64,000 bases of DNA, from positions 124,001 to 188,000 of the forward strand of contig NZ_PTJS01000001.1 in assembly GCF_002941025.1 (NCBI RefSeq), in the 5' to 3' direction. How positions within the stretch are numbered: the first letter of the stretch is position 1; each line of letters starts with the position of its first letter. Below the pieces are notes generated by a model. It searched no databases. It saw nothing but the letters and a program-made list of their open reading frames with translations, and was not told the origin of the DNA. Source of the DNA: Streptomyces sp. QL37. GTDB taxonomy: Bacteria > Actinomycetota > Actinomycetes > Streptomycetales > Streptomycetaceae. The translations under genes were made by a program, and so were the position numbers. This document shows positions 8,504 to 16,807 of this stretch, in pieces.

Positions 8504-9619
8504 ATGAGCCCCGTACTCCCACCCACCTTCCCGCTCGCGACCGTCCCCCTGGACGACGCCGTGGCGATGCAGTTCCGGCTGCTGGAGGCCACCGCCGCCC
8601 ATTTCGAGGGCGACCAGCTCTTCTCGTCGGACGCGGGAGTCGTCCCCGGACTCGGGCGTCCCCGTACCACCGCCCGCGTCGAGGCGGTGCTCGCCGACTT
8701 CTTCGGAGCCGAGGACGCCGCCTTCGTGCAGGGGGCGGGCACCGGCGCGATCCGGGCCGCCCTCAGTGCCGCCGTCCGGGCCGGCGACCCGCTGCTCATC
8801 CACCGTGCGCCGGTCTACCGCACCACCGAGGTCACCCTGCGGGGCATCGGGGTGCGGACGGTCGAGGCGGACTACAACGACTCCTCCGCCCTCCACGAGG
8901 CGCTCGCCTCCGGGCAGGTCCGGTGGGCGTACGTCCAGCACACCAGGCAGCGGCTCGCCGATTCCTACGACCCCGCCGAGGTCCTCGCGGCCTGCCGGGC
9001 AGCCGGGGTCCGCACGATCGTCGACGACAACTACGCGGTCATGCGCACCCCTGCGTCCGGGGTCGAGATGGGCGCCGACGCCTCGTGCTTCTCCCTCTTC
9101 AAACTGCACGGGCCCGAGGGCGTCGGACTGGTCGTCGGCGCCCGGGACCTCATCACGCACATCCGCCGTGACAACTACTCCGGCGGCGGTCAGGTCCAGG
9201 GCCACCAGGCACTCGACGCGCTGCGCGCCCTCACCCACGTGCCCGTCATGTGGTCCGTGCAGTCGCGCGTCGGCGCCGAGGTCGCGGAACGCCTGGCGGC
9301 CGGAGAGGTGGACGGTGTGGCCGAGGTACGCATCGCCAACGCCCAGGACCGCTGTCTGCTCGTCCGCCTGGACCGGCCCGTCGCCCGGGCGCTGCCGTCG
9401 GTCGCCGCCCGCTTCGGAGCCGCCCCGTATCCCGTCGGGTCCAACTCCCGCTACGAGATCGCCCCGCTCTTCTACCGCATGTCCAGCTCCGCGCTGGACG
9501 ACTCCCCCGGGCTGGCCGACTGGACCGTACGCATCAACCCGATGCGGGCGGGCGCGGACCTCGTCGTCGGCATCCTGCGGAGCTCGCTCGCCGCCCTGGA
9601 CGACCCGGAGGACGACTGA
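8504..9619 (+). CDS. yhfS: YhfS-like PLP-dependent fold-type I enzyme
   Basis: 371 residues with the layout of the aspartate-aminotransferase fold. A phosphate-binding 'GAGTGAIRA' lies near residue 78, a cofactor-contacting Asp in 'TIVDDNYAV' (about 174) and the Schiff-base Lys200 in 'SLFKLHGPEG'. It resembles E. coli YhfS, placed among Cys/Met-metabolism or class V-like PLP proteins of unknown reaction. It overlaps the operon tightly, with gaps of 1 nt to php and 2 nt to yhfX. Elimination, beta-replacement or transamination are possible; I cannot choose among them. Confidence 0.8.
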   Translation: MSPVLPPTFPLATVPLDDAVAMQFRLLEATAAHFEGDQLFSSDAGVVPGLGRPRTTARVEAVLADFFGAEDAAFVQGAGTGAIRAALSAAVRAGDPLLIHRAPVYRTTEVTLRGIGVRTVEADYNDSSALHEALASGQVRWAYVQHTRQRLADSYDPAEVLAACRAAGVRTIVDDNYAVMRTPASGVEMGADASCFSLFKLHGPEGVGLVVGARDLITHIRRDNYSGGGQVQGHQALDALRALTHVPVMWSVQSRVGAEVAERLAAGEVDGVAEVRIANAQDRCLLVRLDRPVARALPSVAARFGAAPYPVGSNSRYEIAPLFYRMSSSALDDSPGLADWTVRINPMRAGADLVVGILRSSLAALDDPEDD

Positions 9620-9621
9620 CC

Positions 9622-10785
9622 GTGTTTCTCGACACCCTGCTCACGCGAAATCCCGGGCTCGTCGACGCTGCGGCCGCCCTGCACCGGGACGGTGCGATCC
9701 CCCCGGACACGTACGTCATGGACCTGGACGCCGTCGAAGCGAACGCCGCGCTGCTGGCCGCAGAGGCCGAACGCCTCGGCATCGGGCTCTGGTTCGTCGT
9801 CAAACAGCTCGGCCGCAACCCCGAACTCATCCGGGCCATCGCCCGGCACATCCCTCGCTCCGCCGCCATCGACCCGGCCGAGGCCCGTACCCTGTTCGCC
9901 GCCGGAGCACGCCCCGGCAACGTCGGGCACCTCGTCCAGATTCCCCGGGGCGCCCTGCCCGAGGTGCTGGCCCGGCGCCCCGAGACCGTCACCGTCTTCG
10001 ATCTGGCCAACGCCCGTGCCGTCTCCGACGCGGCAAGGGAGCTGGGCTTCGTCCAGGACGTCCTGATCCGGATCGAGGGCGCCGACGGCTCCGTCTACCC
10101 CGGCCAGGAGGGCGGCGTCCCACTCGCGCGGCTGGATGTCTTCGCGGAGGCCGCCGAGGCTCTCGACGGCATCCGGATCGGGGGCGTGACCGCCTTCCCC
10201 TGTGTCCTGTGCGATCCGTCGACGCGCCGGCCGGCCGCCACGCCCAACTTCGGCCTGGCACTCAAGGCTCGCGAACTCCTCGTCTCGCGGGGGCACCACG
10301 ACCTCAGGCTCAGCGCACCCAGTGCCACCTCGATGGCCTCCCTGCCGCTCCTCGCGGAACTCGGCGCCACCCACGGCGAACCGGGCCACGCCCTCACCGG
10401 CACCACCCCGCTGCACGCCGTCGATCCGGCGCAGCCCGAGAAGCCCGCGTACGTGTACGTCAGCGAGGTCGCCCACACGCTCGACGACGGGCGCCCGGCG
10501 GTGTTCGGCGGCGGTTTCTACGCCCGCTCCCACATCCGCGGCGCGCTCCTGCCCCGTACCGGCGCGCGGCTGGGCGTGCAGGACGCGCCCCCCGAGAACA
10601 TCGACTACTACAGGCTGCTCGACGCACCCGCGGGCACGGTCGACGTCCGCCTCGGCGACACCGCGCTGTTCGCCTTCCGCACCCAGATCTTCGTCACCCG
10701 TTCGACCGTCGCCGTCGTCTCCGGAATCGCCTCCGGCTCCCCTCGGCTGAACGGCCTGTACGACGCCCAGGGCCGAGCCCTGTAA
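9622..10785 (+). CDS. yhfX: YhfX-like alanine-racemase-fold PLP protein
   Basis: 387 residues with the N-terminal PLP barrel of alanine racemase-like (fold type III) proteins. The strand 'TYVMDLDAVEANAALL' is followed by Lys61 in 'LWFVVKQLGRNPELI', the expected cofactor lysine. The C-terminal beta domain contains 'VFGGGFYARSH'. The GTG at 9622, two nt after the yhfS stop, gives the correct N-terminus; longer in-frame extensions run inside yhfS and are not real. It probably acts as a racemase or decarboxylase-like enzyme on an amino acid intermediate shared with YhfS. YhfW follows after 13 nt. Confidence 0.8.
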   Translation: MFLDTLLTRNPGLVDAAAALHRDGAIPPDTYVMDLDAVEANAALLAAEAERLGIGLWFVVKQLGRNPELIRAIARHIPRSAAIDPAEARTLFAAGARPGNVGHLVQIPRGALPEVLARRPETVTVFDLANARAVSDAARELGFVQDVLIRIEGADGSVYPGQEGGVPLARLDVFAEAAEALDGIRIGGVTAFPCVLCDPSTRRPAATPNFGLALKARELLVSRGHHDLRLSAPSATSMASLPLLAELGATHGEPGHALTGTTPLHAVDPAQPEKPAYVYVSEVAHTLDDGRPAVFGGGFYARSHIRGALLPRTGARLGVQDAPPENIDYYRLLDAPAGTVDVRLGDTALFAFRTQIFVTRSTVAVVSGIASGSPRLNGLYDAQGRAL

Positions 10786-10798
10786 GGAGCGAAACCCC

Positions 10799-12040
10799 AT
10801 GGCCAAGACCGTCATCGTCGTCATCGACGGGTTCGGAGTCGGTGCCATGCCCGACGCGGGTGCCCTGCGTCCGGGCGATATCGCCGCCGACACCTGCGGA
10901 CACGTCCTCGACCACGCCCGTACCGCGTTCGGCCGGCCGCTGCGCCTGCCGATGCTGGGCGCCCTGGGGCTCGGGCTGGTCCACCCGCATCCTGACCTGG
11001 CACGCCGCACCCATCTGCCGGTCGCCGCGGGCAGGGCGGCACTCGGCTATCCCGGCGCGGACACCTTCGCCGGCCACCAGACCATGATGGGGGCCGACTT
11101 CAGCCGGGTGACGGTCGCACGGCTCGCCGATCATCTCGACGAGGTGATCCACGCGCTCCGCGCTGCCGGCCACCGGGCCGAACCGGTCGACGGGAAGCCC
11201 CTGCTCCTCGTCGACGGCACCGTTCTGGTCCATGACAACCTCGAGGCCGATCCCGGGATCAACTGGAACGCGTCCGGCAGCCTCGACGAACTCTCCTTCG
11301 ACGGGCCCGGCGGGATCCTCGCCATCGCCCGTACGGTGCGCTCCGTCGCGCCGGTCGCCCGCGTCATCGCGGTCGGGGGGCACGCGGACGGCCCGCTCCC
11401 CTCCTTCGTCCGCCCCGGCGACGGGGGGACGGTCGGACTGGACACCCCGGCCACGGGCTTCTACCGCAACGGCGGCCTTCAGGTGCAGCACCTGGGCGCC
11501 CCGCTCGATCACTCCCGCCAGCTTCCCGGCCTCGCGGCCCGGTCCGGCATCCCGGTCACCCTGGTGGGCAAGGCCGCCGACATCCTGGTGTGCGAGACGG
11601 CCGGGCGTCATCCGGCGGTGGCGACCGATGAGGTGCTGTCCCACACGCTGGAAGCGGTCCGCACGGGAGGCGACGCACTCGTGGTGGCCAATGTGCAGGA
11701 GACGGACCTGGCAGGGCATCAGCAGGACACCGGACGGTACGGACGGCTGCTGGAGCAGGTCGACGCCGGGCTCGCCGGACTGGCGGCACTGCTCGCGAAG
11801 CCCGGGGACCGGCTGATCGTCACGGGTGACCATGGCAACGACCCCACGATCGGCCACGCGCACCACACCCGGGAGTACGTGCCGGTCCTGATTCACCGGC
11901 CCGGGACCGACGGGGTGGAACTGCTGCCGGACGCCCACACTCTGGCGGACGTCGGCGCCACCGCGGCTTCGTCGCTGGCACTGGACCCGGCGGAACTGGC
12001 CGGCGGCACGCCTTTGCACGCCGGCCGGCGTGCGGCCTGA
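10799..12040 (+). CDS. yhfW: YhfW-like phosphopentomutase-family metalloenzyme
   Basis: 413 residues of the alkaline phosphatase superfamily, closest in motifs to phosphopentomutase. Asp10 lies in 'VVIDGFGVG' and the nucleophilic Thr89 in 'ADTFAGHQTMMG', the position of the phosphothreonine. Asp303 and His307 lie in 'ETDLAGHQ', Asp344/His345 in 'VTGDHGND', and His356 in 'HAHHTREYVPVL'. The catalytic set appears complete, so intramolecular phosphoryl transfer or phosphate hydrolysis on a sugar-like compound is plausible. It is the last gene of the cluster and is followed at 12066 by a strong hairpin. True DeoB is not excluded, but context favours YhfW. Confidence 0.8.
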   Translation: MAKTVIVVIDGFGVGAMPDAGALRPGDIAADTCGHVLDHARTAFGRPLRLPMLGALGLGLVHPHPDLARRTHLPVAAGRAALGYPGADTFAGHQTMMGADFSRVTVARLADHLDEVIHALRAAGHRAEPVDGKPLLLVDGTVLVHDNLEADPGINWNASGSLDELSFDGPGGILAIARTVRSVAPVARVIAVGGHADGPLPSFVRPGDGGTVGLDTPATGFYRNGGLQVQHLGAPLDHSRQLPGLAARSGIPVTLVGKAADILVCETAGRHPAVATDEVLSHTLEAVRTGGDALVVANVQETDLAGHQQDTGRYGRLLEQVDAGLAGLAALLAKPGDRLIVTGDHGNDPTIGHAHHTREYVPVLIHRPGTDGVELLPDAHTLADVGATAASSLALDPAELAGGTPLHAGRRAA

Positions 12041-12065
12041 GAGGGTCCTGGCCGTCAGATGCGTC

Positions 12066-12101
12066 GGCGGGCCCGGCAGATGGTCGTCTGCCGGGCCCGC
12101 C
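12066..12101. terminator. Hairpin terminator at the end of the yhf cluster
   Basis: A perfect 15-bp GC-rich stem (12066-12080 with 12087-12101) and a 6-nt loop lie 25 nt after the yhfW stop and 45 nt from the end of the convergent SapA-like gene. It can serve both strands. There is no strong U tract, as usual for Streptomyces. Confidence 0.8.
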
Positions 12102-12146
12102 ACCGCTCGGGGCGCCGGCCGGAGCCCCGTCTTCACCGAGGTGGGG

Positions 12147-12596
12147 TCAGCGGATCTCGGTGACCCGCTGCTCCTTGCGTGCGGCGCAGTTGGAGTTCTC
12201 CACCGACACGTACACGTTGGCGATGCTCCCGCCCCAGCTCACGCAGTAGCCCTTGCCGTACACGTAGCCCGGTCCCGCGTACGACGTGAAGTTGCCGTCG
12301 TCCCCGGCCCACTCGTCGGTCGCGGGAACGTAGATGTACGCGGACATGGCCTTGGCCGTCCCCGGGTTGGCGCGGATGGTCGCGACACAGTTCTGGCCGT
12401 TGGAGGAGTTGTACGTCAGGTAGACGGTCCCCAGCGAGCCGACCGGCACGGAGTTCACGGTCTTGTAGGCCTTGCCGCAGACGCCCTGCGGAGTGACGTT
12501 CGGTGCGGCGGACGCCGTCGTGCTCAGCGCGACCGTGCTGCCCACCGCCAGCGCGGTGACCGCCCCGAGAGCCGCGACATTACGAACGATTCGCAT
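12147..12596 (-). CDS. SapA-like secreted protein (spore-associated protein A family)
   Basis: 149 residues. A Sec signal peptide ('MRIVRNVAALGAVTALAVGS' then 'TTASAAP') is followed by a mature domain of about 115 residues with four cysteines (GVCGK, QNCVA, KGYCVSW, NSNCAA), probably two disulfides. The phrases 'NVTPQGVCGKAYKTVNS' and 'YAGPGYVYGKGYCVSWGG' match what I know of the SapA family found on Streptomyces spores. ATG at 12596 with an AGGGGGA ribosome-binding site; upstream in-frame starts are not supported. Function is unknown; it is presumably an extracellular or spore-surface protein. Confidence 0.65.
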   Translation of the reverse strand: MRIVRNVAALGAVTALAVGSTVALSTTASAAPNVTPQGVCGKAYKTVNSVPVGSLGTVYLTYNSSNGQNCVATIRANPGTAKAMSAYIYVPATDEWAGDDGNFTSYAGPGYVYGKGYCVSWGGSIANVYVSVENSNCAARKEQRVTEIR

Positions 12597-12710
12597 ATTT
12601 CCCCCTTGTGTCCCTGAGAGCGTTTTACTCCCACTTGATGTGACCCTCGAACGGCACGGATGGTTGCACCGCATCCACGGAGAGGTACCGAACGGATGAA
12701 GGGTGGGCTG

Positions 12711-13469
12711 TCATCCTGCCGCGATGACGTCCACACCGAGCGTTGTGAGCCGCTCGACGACCGCGTCACGGGGGTCCGCGTCGGTGATCAGTCCGGTGAC
12801 CTTCCCCCAGGGCAGCACCCGGAACCGCGAAGCCGTTCCGATCTTCTCGGAGGAGGCGAGGATGTACGTGTCCGCGGCCCGCTCCGACAGGGCGCGTTTC
12901 ATCGCCGCCTCCTCGGCATCCGCGGTGGTCAGTCCCGTCTCGGGGTGGACGCCGGTGACGCCGAGCAGGCAGAGGTCGGCGGAGACGTTCTGCGCCGCCT
13001 CGACCGCGGCGGCACCGCAGGCGACCGCCGAGTGCTTGAAGATGCGGCCCCCCAGCAGGAAGAGCTCGGCCTCCTGGTGGTCGAGCAGAGCCGCGACGAT
13101 CGTCGGGCTGTGGGTGATCACGGTGCAGTTCAGGTCCTGAGGGAGCGCGCGGGCGACGGCGAGGGCGGTGGTGCCGCCGTCGAGGATCAGCGCACCACCG
13201 GGCCGCACCAGCCCGGCCGCCACCGAAGCGACCTTCTGTTTGCCGTCCGGGGCCACGGCCTGCCGAGCGGCGTAGCCGACCACCGCCGGCGAGACGGGCA
13301 GCGCACCGCCGTAGACCCGTTGACACAGGCCTTCGGATGCGAGATCGCGCAGATCGCGCCGCACGCTGTCCTCGGAGATCCCCAGTTCGACAGCCACGTC
13401 CTTGGCGACGATCTTGCCCTCACGGGCGAGCAGACCGAGCAGGTGGTCGCGTCGTTCAGCAGCCAGCAT
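12711..13469 (-). CDS. DeoR/GlpR-family transcriptional regulator
   Basis: 252 residues. The DeoR winged helix begins at the N-terminus ('MLAAERRDHLLGLLAREGKI', 'ISEDSVRRDLRDLASEG', then 'CQRVYGGALP'). It is followed by the DeoR C-terminal sugar-phosphate sensor domain ('GGALILDGGTTALAVARAL'). The start at 13469 is fixed by this family N-terminus. It is divergent from a NUDIX hydrolase gene, with tandem 10-bp repeats in between (13485-13504) that are the likely operator. Regulators of this family usually sense phosphorylated sugars; the ligand here is unknown. Confidence 0.85.
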   Translation of the reverse strand: MLAAERRDHLLGLLAREGKIVAKDVAVELGISEDSVRRDLRDLASEGLCQRVYGGALPVSPAVVGYAARQAVAPDGKQKVASVAAGLVRPGGALILDGGTTALAVARALPQDLNCTVITHSPTIVAALLDHQEAELFLLGGRIFKHSAVACGAAAVEAAQNVSADLCLLGVTGVHPETGLTTADAEEAAMKRALSERAADTYILASSEKIGTASRFRVLPWGKVTGLITDADPRDAVVERLTTLGVDVIAAG

Positions 13470-13484
13470 GCGCACTCTCTCCTG

Positions 13485-13504
13485 TTCTTGCACGTTTCTG
13501 CATG
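13485..13504. promoter_or_regulatory. Tandem 10-bp repeats between the DeoR and NUDIX genes
   Basis: TTCTTGCACG (13485-13494) is directly followed by TTTCTGCATG (13495-13504), two head-to-tail units differing at three positions, in the 48-nt gap between the DeoR start and the first downstream ATG. Direct repeats are common DeoR-family binding sites, so this is a candidate operator for the divergent regulator. Confidence 0.45.
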
Positions 13505-13517
13505 TACGGTAGCGCAC

Positions 13518-13565
13518 ATGAACGACCACCCGAAGTCCCTCCGCATTCCGATGGAGACCGCGTGA
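13518..13565 (+). CDS. Possible 15-residue leader peptide coupled to the NUDIX gene
   Basis: The short frame ATG..TGA encodes MNDHPKSLRIPMETA. Its TGA overlaps the GTG start of the NUDIX gene (GTGA, 13562-13565), an arrangement typical of translational coupling. No clear ribosome-binding site is present, so it may be chance. If translated, it could set NUDIX expression. I see no attenuator hairpin. Confidence 0.3.
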   Translation: MNDHPKSLRIPMETA

Positions 13566-14233
13566 CAGACCGCCCGGGCGTCGACACACCCGACCATCGC
13601 GGCCGCACCGGCCTCGACCAGGCCGGACGCGGCCTGGACCGCAACCCGGACGTCGTGGTCCGCGACGTCGAGCTCACCTCTCACGGCTGGCACGTCCTGC
13701 GGCGCACCACCTTCGACTACCGCCGCCGCGACGGACACTGGGACACCCAGCAGCGCGAGACCTACGACCGCGGCAACGGCGCCGTAGTCCTGCCCTACGA
13801 CACCGACCGCGGCCGCGTCCTGCTCACTCGTCAGTTCCGTTACCCGGCCTACGTCAACGACCACCCCGACGGCATGCTGATCGAAGCGGCCGCCGGGCTG
13901 CTCGACGCCGACGACCCGCGCGCCGCCGTGCGACGGGAGAGCGCCGAAGAGCTCGGTGTCGCCCTGGGTCCGCTCACCCACGTCCTCGACGCCTACATGA
14001 GCCCCGGTTCCGTCACCGAGTGCCTCCACTTCTTCGCCGCCCCCTACACCCCCGCCGACCGGACCGGGGCCGGCGGTGGCCTCGAGGACGAGGGCGAGGA
14101 CATCGAGGTCCTCGAACTGCCCTTCACCGAAGCCCTCGCCATGACCCGGGACGGCCGCATCAGCGACGGCAAGACCATCATGCTGCTGCAATGGGCTGCT
14201 CTGGACGGCCCCTTCGCCCCCGTCGCGGGCTGA
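13562..14233 (+). CDS. NUDIX hydrolase (ADP-ribose pyrophosphatase-like)
   Basis: 223 residues with the NUDIX fold. The box occupies about residues 105-127: 'GLLDADDPRAAVRRESAEEL', with the RE..EE metal-binding helix intact. It is preceded by 'GAVVLPYDTDRGRVLLTRQF', typical of the nucleoside-diphosphate-sugar/ADP-ribose subgroup (compare GDP-mannose and NudF-type enzymes). It hydrolyses a nucleoside diphosphate linked to another moiety, in the cytoplasm. The GTG start overlaps the stop of a 15-residue ORF. It is divergent from a DeoR regulator, suggesting sugar-phosphate control. Confidence 0.8.
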   Translation: MTDRPGVDTPDHRGRTGLDQAGRGLDRNPDVVVRDVELTSHGWHVLRRTTFDYRRRDGHWDTQQRETYDRGNGAVVLPYDTDRGRVLLTRQFRYPAYVNDHPDGMLIEAAAGLLDADDPRAAVRRESAEELGVALGPLTHVLDAYMSPGSVTECLHFFAAPYTPADRTGAGGGLEDEGEDIEVLELPFTEALAMTRDGRISDGKTIMLLQWAALDGPFAPVAG

Positions 14234-14376
14234 CGGCCGAGCGCATCGGCAGCCTCGGGGCGCCGCACCCGGACCGATCTGCCATTTTGCGGAACCTTTA
14301 CCCGCACCCGGCCGTTTGGCTGGGTGAGCGCACCGGCTCGTGACCGACAACTCAGACAATGACCGAGGTGACCTCG

Positions 14377-14925
14377 ATGGCAGTGTGGGACCAACTCAAG
14401 AATCAGGCCAAGAATCTGCAGCAGTCCCAAGGAGCGCGCGGGTCCGCGCCCGGTCGAAGCGGCGGGCAGGGATCCGGTGGTGGTTCGCGCGCCCAGTTGG
14501 TCAGCACGCTGAAGTCGCAGCTCGCCTCCCTCAAGACGGAGCTCAAGAGCGGCGCCTACCGCGACGCGAGCATGGCGATGTGCGCACTCGTCGCGGCCGC
14601 TGACGGACACGTGGATCCTGCGGAGCGTCAGCACGTGGAGTCGATGATCCTGGGCAACGACGTCCTGCAGAACTTCCCGCCGGAGCAGTTGCGCCAGCGC
14701 TTCAACAAGCATGTGGACCAGCTCACGCTCAACTTCCAGCAGGGCAAGACCGACGCCATGCAGGAGATCGTGAAGACCTCCAAGAAGCCGGCCGAGGCGA
14801 GGGCCGTGCTCCAGACGGGCATCGTCATCGCAGGCTCCGACGGCGACTTCTCACCTGCCGAGCACATGATCCTCCGAGAGGCATGCGCGGCGCTGGGGCT
14901 GTCCCCGGCGGAATTCCAGCTCTGA
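14377..14925 (+). CDS. TerB-family tellurite-resistance-like protein
   Basis: About 182 residues. A Gly/Ser-rich low-complexity N-terminus (to about residue 45) leads into the all-helical TerB domain (about 55-180). The domain has conserved acidic patches 'AAADGHVDPAERQ' and 'AGSDGDFSPAEHMILREAC', which suggest metal binding. An alternative in-frame ATG lies at 14359. TerB proteins are part of Ter stress modules in many actinomycetes, but no other ter gene is adjacent. It is followed by a long palindromic terminator. Confidence 0.8.
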   Translation: MAVWDQLKNQAKNLQQSQGARGSAPGRSGGQGSGGGSRAQLVSTLKSQLASLKTELKSGAYRDASMAMCALVAAADGHVDPAERQHVESMILGNDVLQNFPPEQLRQRFNKHVDQLTLNFQQGKTDAMQEIVKTSKKPAEARAVLQTGIVIAGSDGDFSPAEHMILREACAALGLSPAEFQL

Positions 14926-14966
14926 ACCGGCCGGACCGGCCCGCGCGGACGGCGTGACGACCTGAT

Positions 14967-14998
14967 CCGTCCGGCGGCAGGTACCTGCCGCCGGACGG
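14967..14998. terminator. 32-nt perfect palindrome terminator after terB-like gene
   Basis: 14967-14982 is the exact reverse complement of 14983-14998. In RNA this gives a 14-bp stem with a 4-nt loop. It lies 41 nt after the TerB stop and 114 nt from the end of the convergent DCC gene. Confidence 0.7.
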
Positions 14999-15111
14999 GC
15001 GGGACGGACGCGGGACGGGTGCGCCTGGCGGCGGATACCCCTCCGCGGGGCGCGGAGGGAGTGTCAACGCGCCCTCAGGACAAGACAGAACCGGCAGGAC
15101 TCACCCGGCGT

Positions 15112-15528
15112 TCAGCGCGCGGAGTCCGACGTGGACGTCCCGTTGCCGGGCCGACGGTCCGCGGGGAGCGCGCAGGTAGGCGTCCCGCCCGGCATCCGCT
15201 CGCGATTGTTCGCGACGAGCCGGTAGACACCGTGGGCGATCCAGCGCAGGGGAGGCAGGGTCAGCAGTGCCCCCAGGACGGCCCAGCCGCTTCCCGCGTT
15301 CAACAGCATCTTGGCGACGGCCTGCGCGCCACCGTGGATCGCTCCGGGCGGCGTGATCCACAACAGTTCGTATTCTGCCCGCTCCCGGGTGGCGCCCAGG
15401 GACTCCATCTCCGCGAACTGCCATGGAGTGGTCTCACAACTGGGCCGGATGTACCGTTCAGCGAACATCACGGAGGAGGTACAGAAGGCGCAGTCTCCGT
15501 CGTAGATGAGCACCGGTCGCGTTCGCAT
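15112..15528 (-). CDS. DCC-family thiol-disulfide oxidoreductase-like protein (DUF393)
   Basis: 138 residues with the hallmark 'LIYDGDCAFC' at residues 7-16, the DxDxxC motif that names the DCC family, and the usual 'ITPPGAIHGGAQAVA' segment. It is likely a small redox or membrane-associated protein; the real reaction is not established. A GTG at 15546 is an alternative start adding six residues. It stands alone between TerB and a methyltransferase. Confidence 0.8.
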   Translation of the reverse strand: MRTRPVLIYDGDCAFCTSSVMFAERYIRPSCETTPWQFAEMESLGATRERAEYELLWITPPGAIHGGAQAVAKMLLNAGSGWAVLGALLTLPPLRWIAHGVYRLVANNRERMPGGTPTCALPADRRPGNGTSTSDSAR

Positions 15529-15689
15529 GACCTCATCATGCCCCACATGATCGTCGACGGAATGCCCGTAGGCCGTGCTGTCGGCCGGGCCCTCGTCCCG
15601 GAACGAACGTCAGTCGCTCGGCCGGGCCGCCCGCGTCGACCGGCCGCTGCTCGTTTCACAGGCGGCCGAAGGACTGATGGACTCGCCTC

Positions 15690-16346
15690 ATGACGACATT
15701 GCCGCCCCGCATCGTGCGAGCACTCGATCAGTTCCATGCCACCCGCCCCTGGGACCACAACGCCCACTACCACCGGTGGATCCTGCGCCGGCTCCCCAGA
15801 CGTTTCAACAGGGCTCTGGACGTCGGATCGGGCAGCGGTGTCCTCGCCGGACTCCTGGCCTCACGGGCAGGAGCGGTGGACGGTATCGACATCGATCCCA
15901 CCATCGTCGATCGCGCGCGGGAACTCACAGACCCCGCCGCCCCGGTGTCCTTCACTGTCGGAGACGCGTTGAAGGACGTACCACCTGCCCCCTACGACGT
16001 CATCACATGCGTCGCCACCATCCACCACATGCCGTTCAGCGACGCCCTCGCCTGCTTCCGCCGGCGCCTCGCCTCCGGCGGGACCCTGATCGTCGTCGGC
16101 GTCTATCGCCCGCAGGCCCGGAGCGACCACCTGATCGACGCCGTGGCCGTTCCGGCGAACGTCACCATGGCCTGGATCAAGAACAAGGGCCGCAAAGCGC
16201 CGCGCCCAGCCTCGATGACCGCCTCGACCCGACCGGCGACCATGACCTTTGCGGACATCGTTCGTGACGCCCGCCAGGCCCTACCCGGTGCACGGCTGCA
16301 CCGACGCCTGTTCTGGCGCTACACGCTGGTCTGGCACCGGCACTAG
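15690..16346 (+). CDS. Class I SAM-dependent methyltransferase
   Basis: 218 residues with a Rossmann methyltransferase core. The SAM-binding motif I is 'ALDVGSGSGVLAGLL' (about 42-56), the acidic motif II is 'VDGIDIDPTIVDRAREL', and motif IV is 'YDVITCVATIHHMPF'. The HH in 'IHHMPF' is common in Methyltransf_11-type enzymes. The substrate is unknown. ATG at 15690; no strong ribosome-binding site. Confidence 0.8.
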   Translation: MTTLPPRIVRALDQFHATRPWDHNAHYHRWILRRLPRRFNRALDVGSGSGVLAGLLASRAGAVDGIDIDPTIVDRARELTDPAAPVSFTVGDALKDVPPAPYDVITCVATIHHMPFSDALACFRRRLASGGTLIVVGVYRPQARSDHLIDAVAVPANVTMAWIKNKGRKAPRPASMTASTRPATMTFADIVRDARQALPGARLHRRLFWRYTLVWHRH

Positions 16347-16349
16347 CCA

Positions 16350-16807
16350 GTGCGAGAACAGCACACCATGGCGTCGCTCGATCGCCGTGTCCGCCGTGTC
16401 CGCCGCGCGGCCGCGACCGCCGTGACCCCCGCCTTCGGCAGCGCTCTCGCGCCGACCGGGACCGCCGCGGCAGGCGCCGATAACGCGCGTACCGACGTCG
16501 CGCGTACCGACATTGCGCGTCCCGCCACAGCGGTTTCAGGGGCCCCGACCGGTTCGCACGTCACGCAGGTGCCGCTGACTCAGGACTCGCTGCGTGATGA
16601 CACGGCTGCGCCGTACCCCGACCCCTCACCGGGCCGCATAGAGAGACGACACGGGCGGCACATCTGTGGCGAACGGAACCGCCCGCCCTACCCTGGAGCA
16701 CCAGAACGCTGTCGGCCGCGACCTGCACCCCGAACGCCTGTGCCATTCGGAGCGATCCGCGGACGGTTGCCCGGCAGTTCCCCCGGAGTCAGGAAGCCGC
16801 CGCCCTC
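16350..16807 (+). pseudogene. Gap before bla; possible decayed secreted-protein 5' end with 15-bp tandem repeat
   Basis: I see no convincing intact gene here. From an ATG at 16368 the + frame encodes an arginine-rich N-terminus and a signal-like hydrophobic segment ('RRAAATAVTPAFGSALAP'). A 15-bp direct repeat follows (GCGCGTACCGACGTC at 16485-16499 and GCGCGTACCGACATT at 16500-16514). The frame then runs without a stop into the antisense-like coding of the beta-lactamase gene. It may be the remnant of a truncated exported protein, or just upstream DNA of bla. Confidence 0.25.

Noticed and set aside
8766..11087. 773-codon + frame over yhfS, yhfX and yhfW
   Set aside because: Arg/Pro/Ser-rich shadow frame of three overlapping real genes in another frame; no family resemblance.
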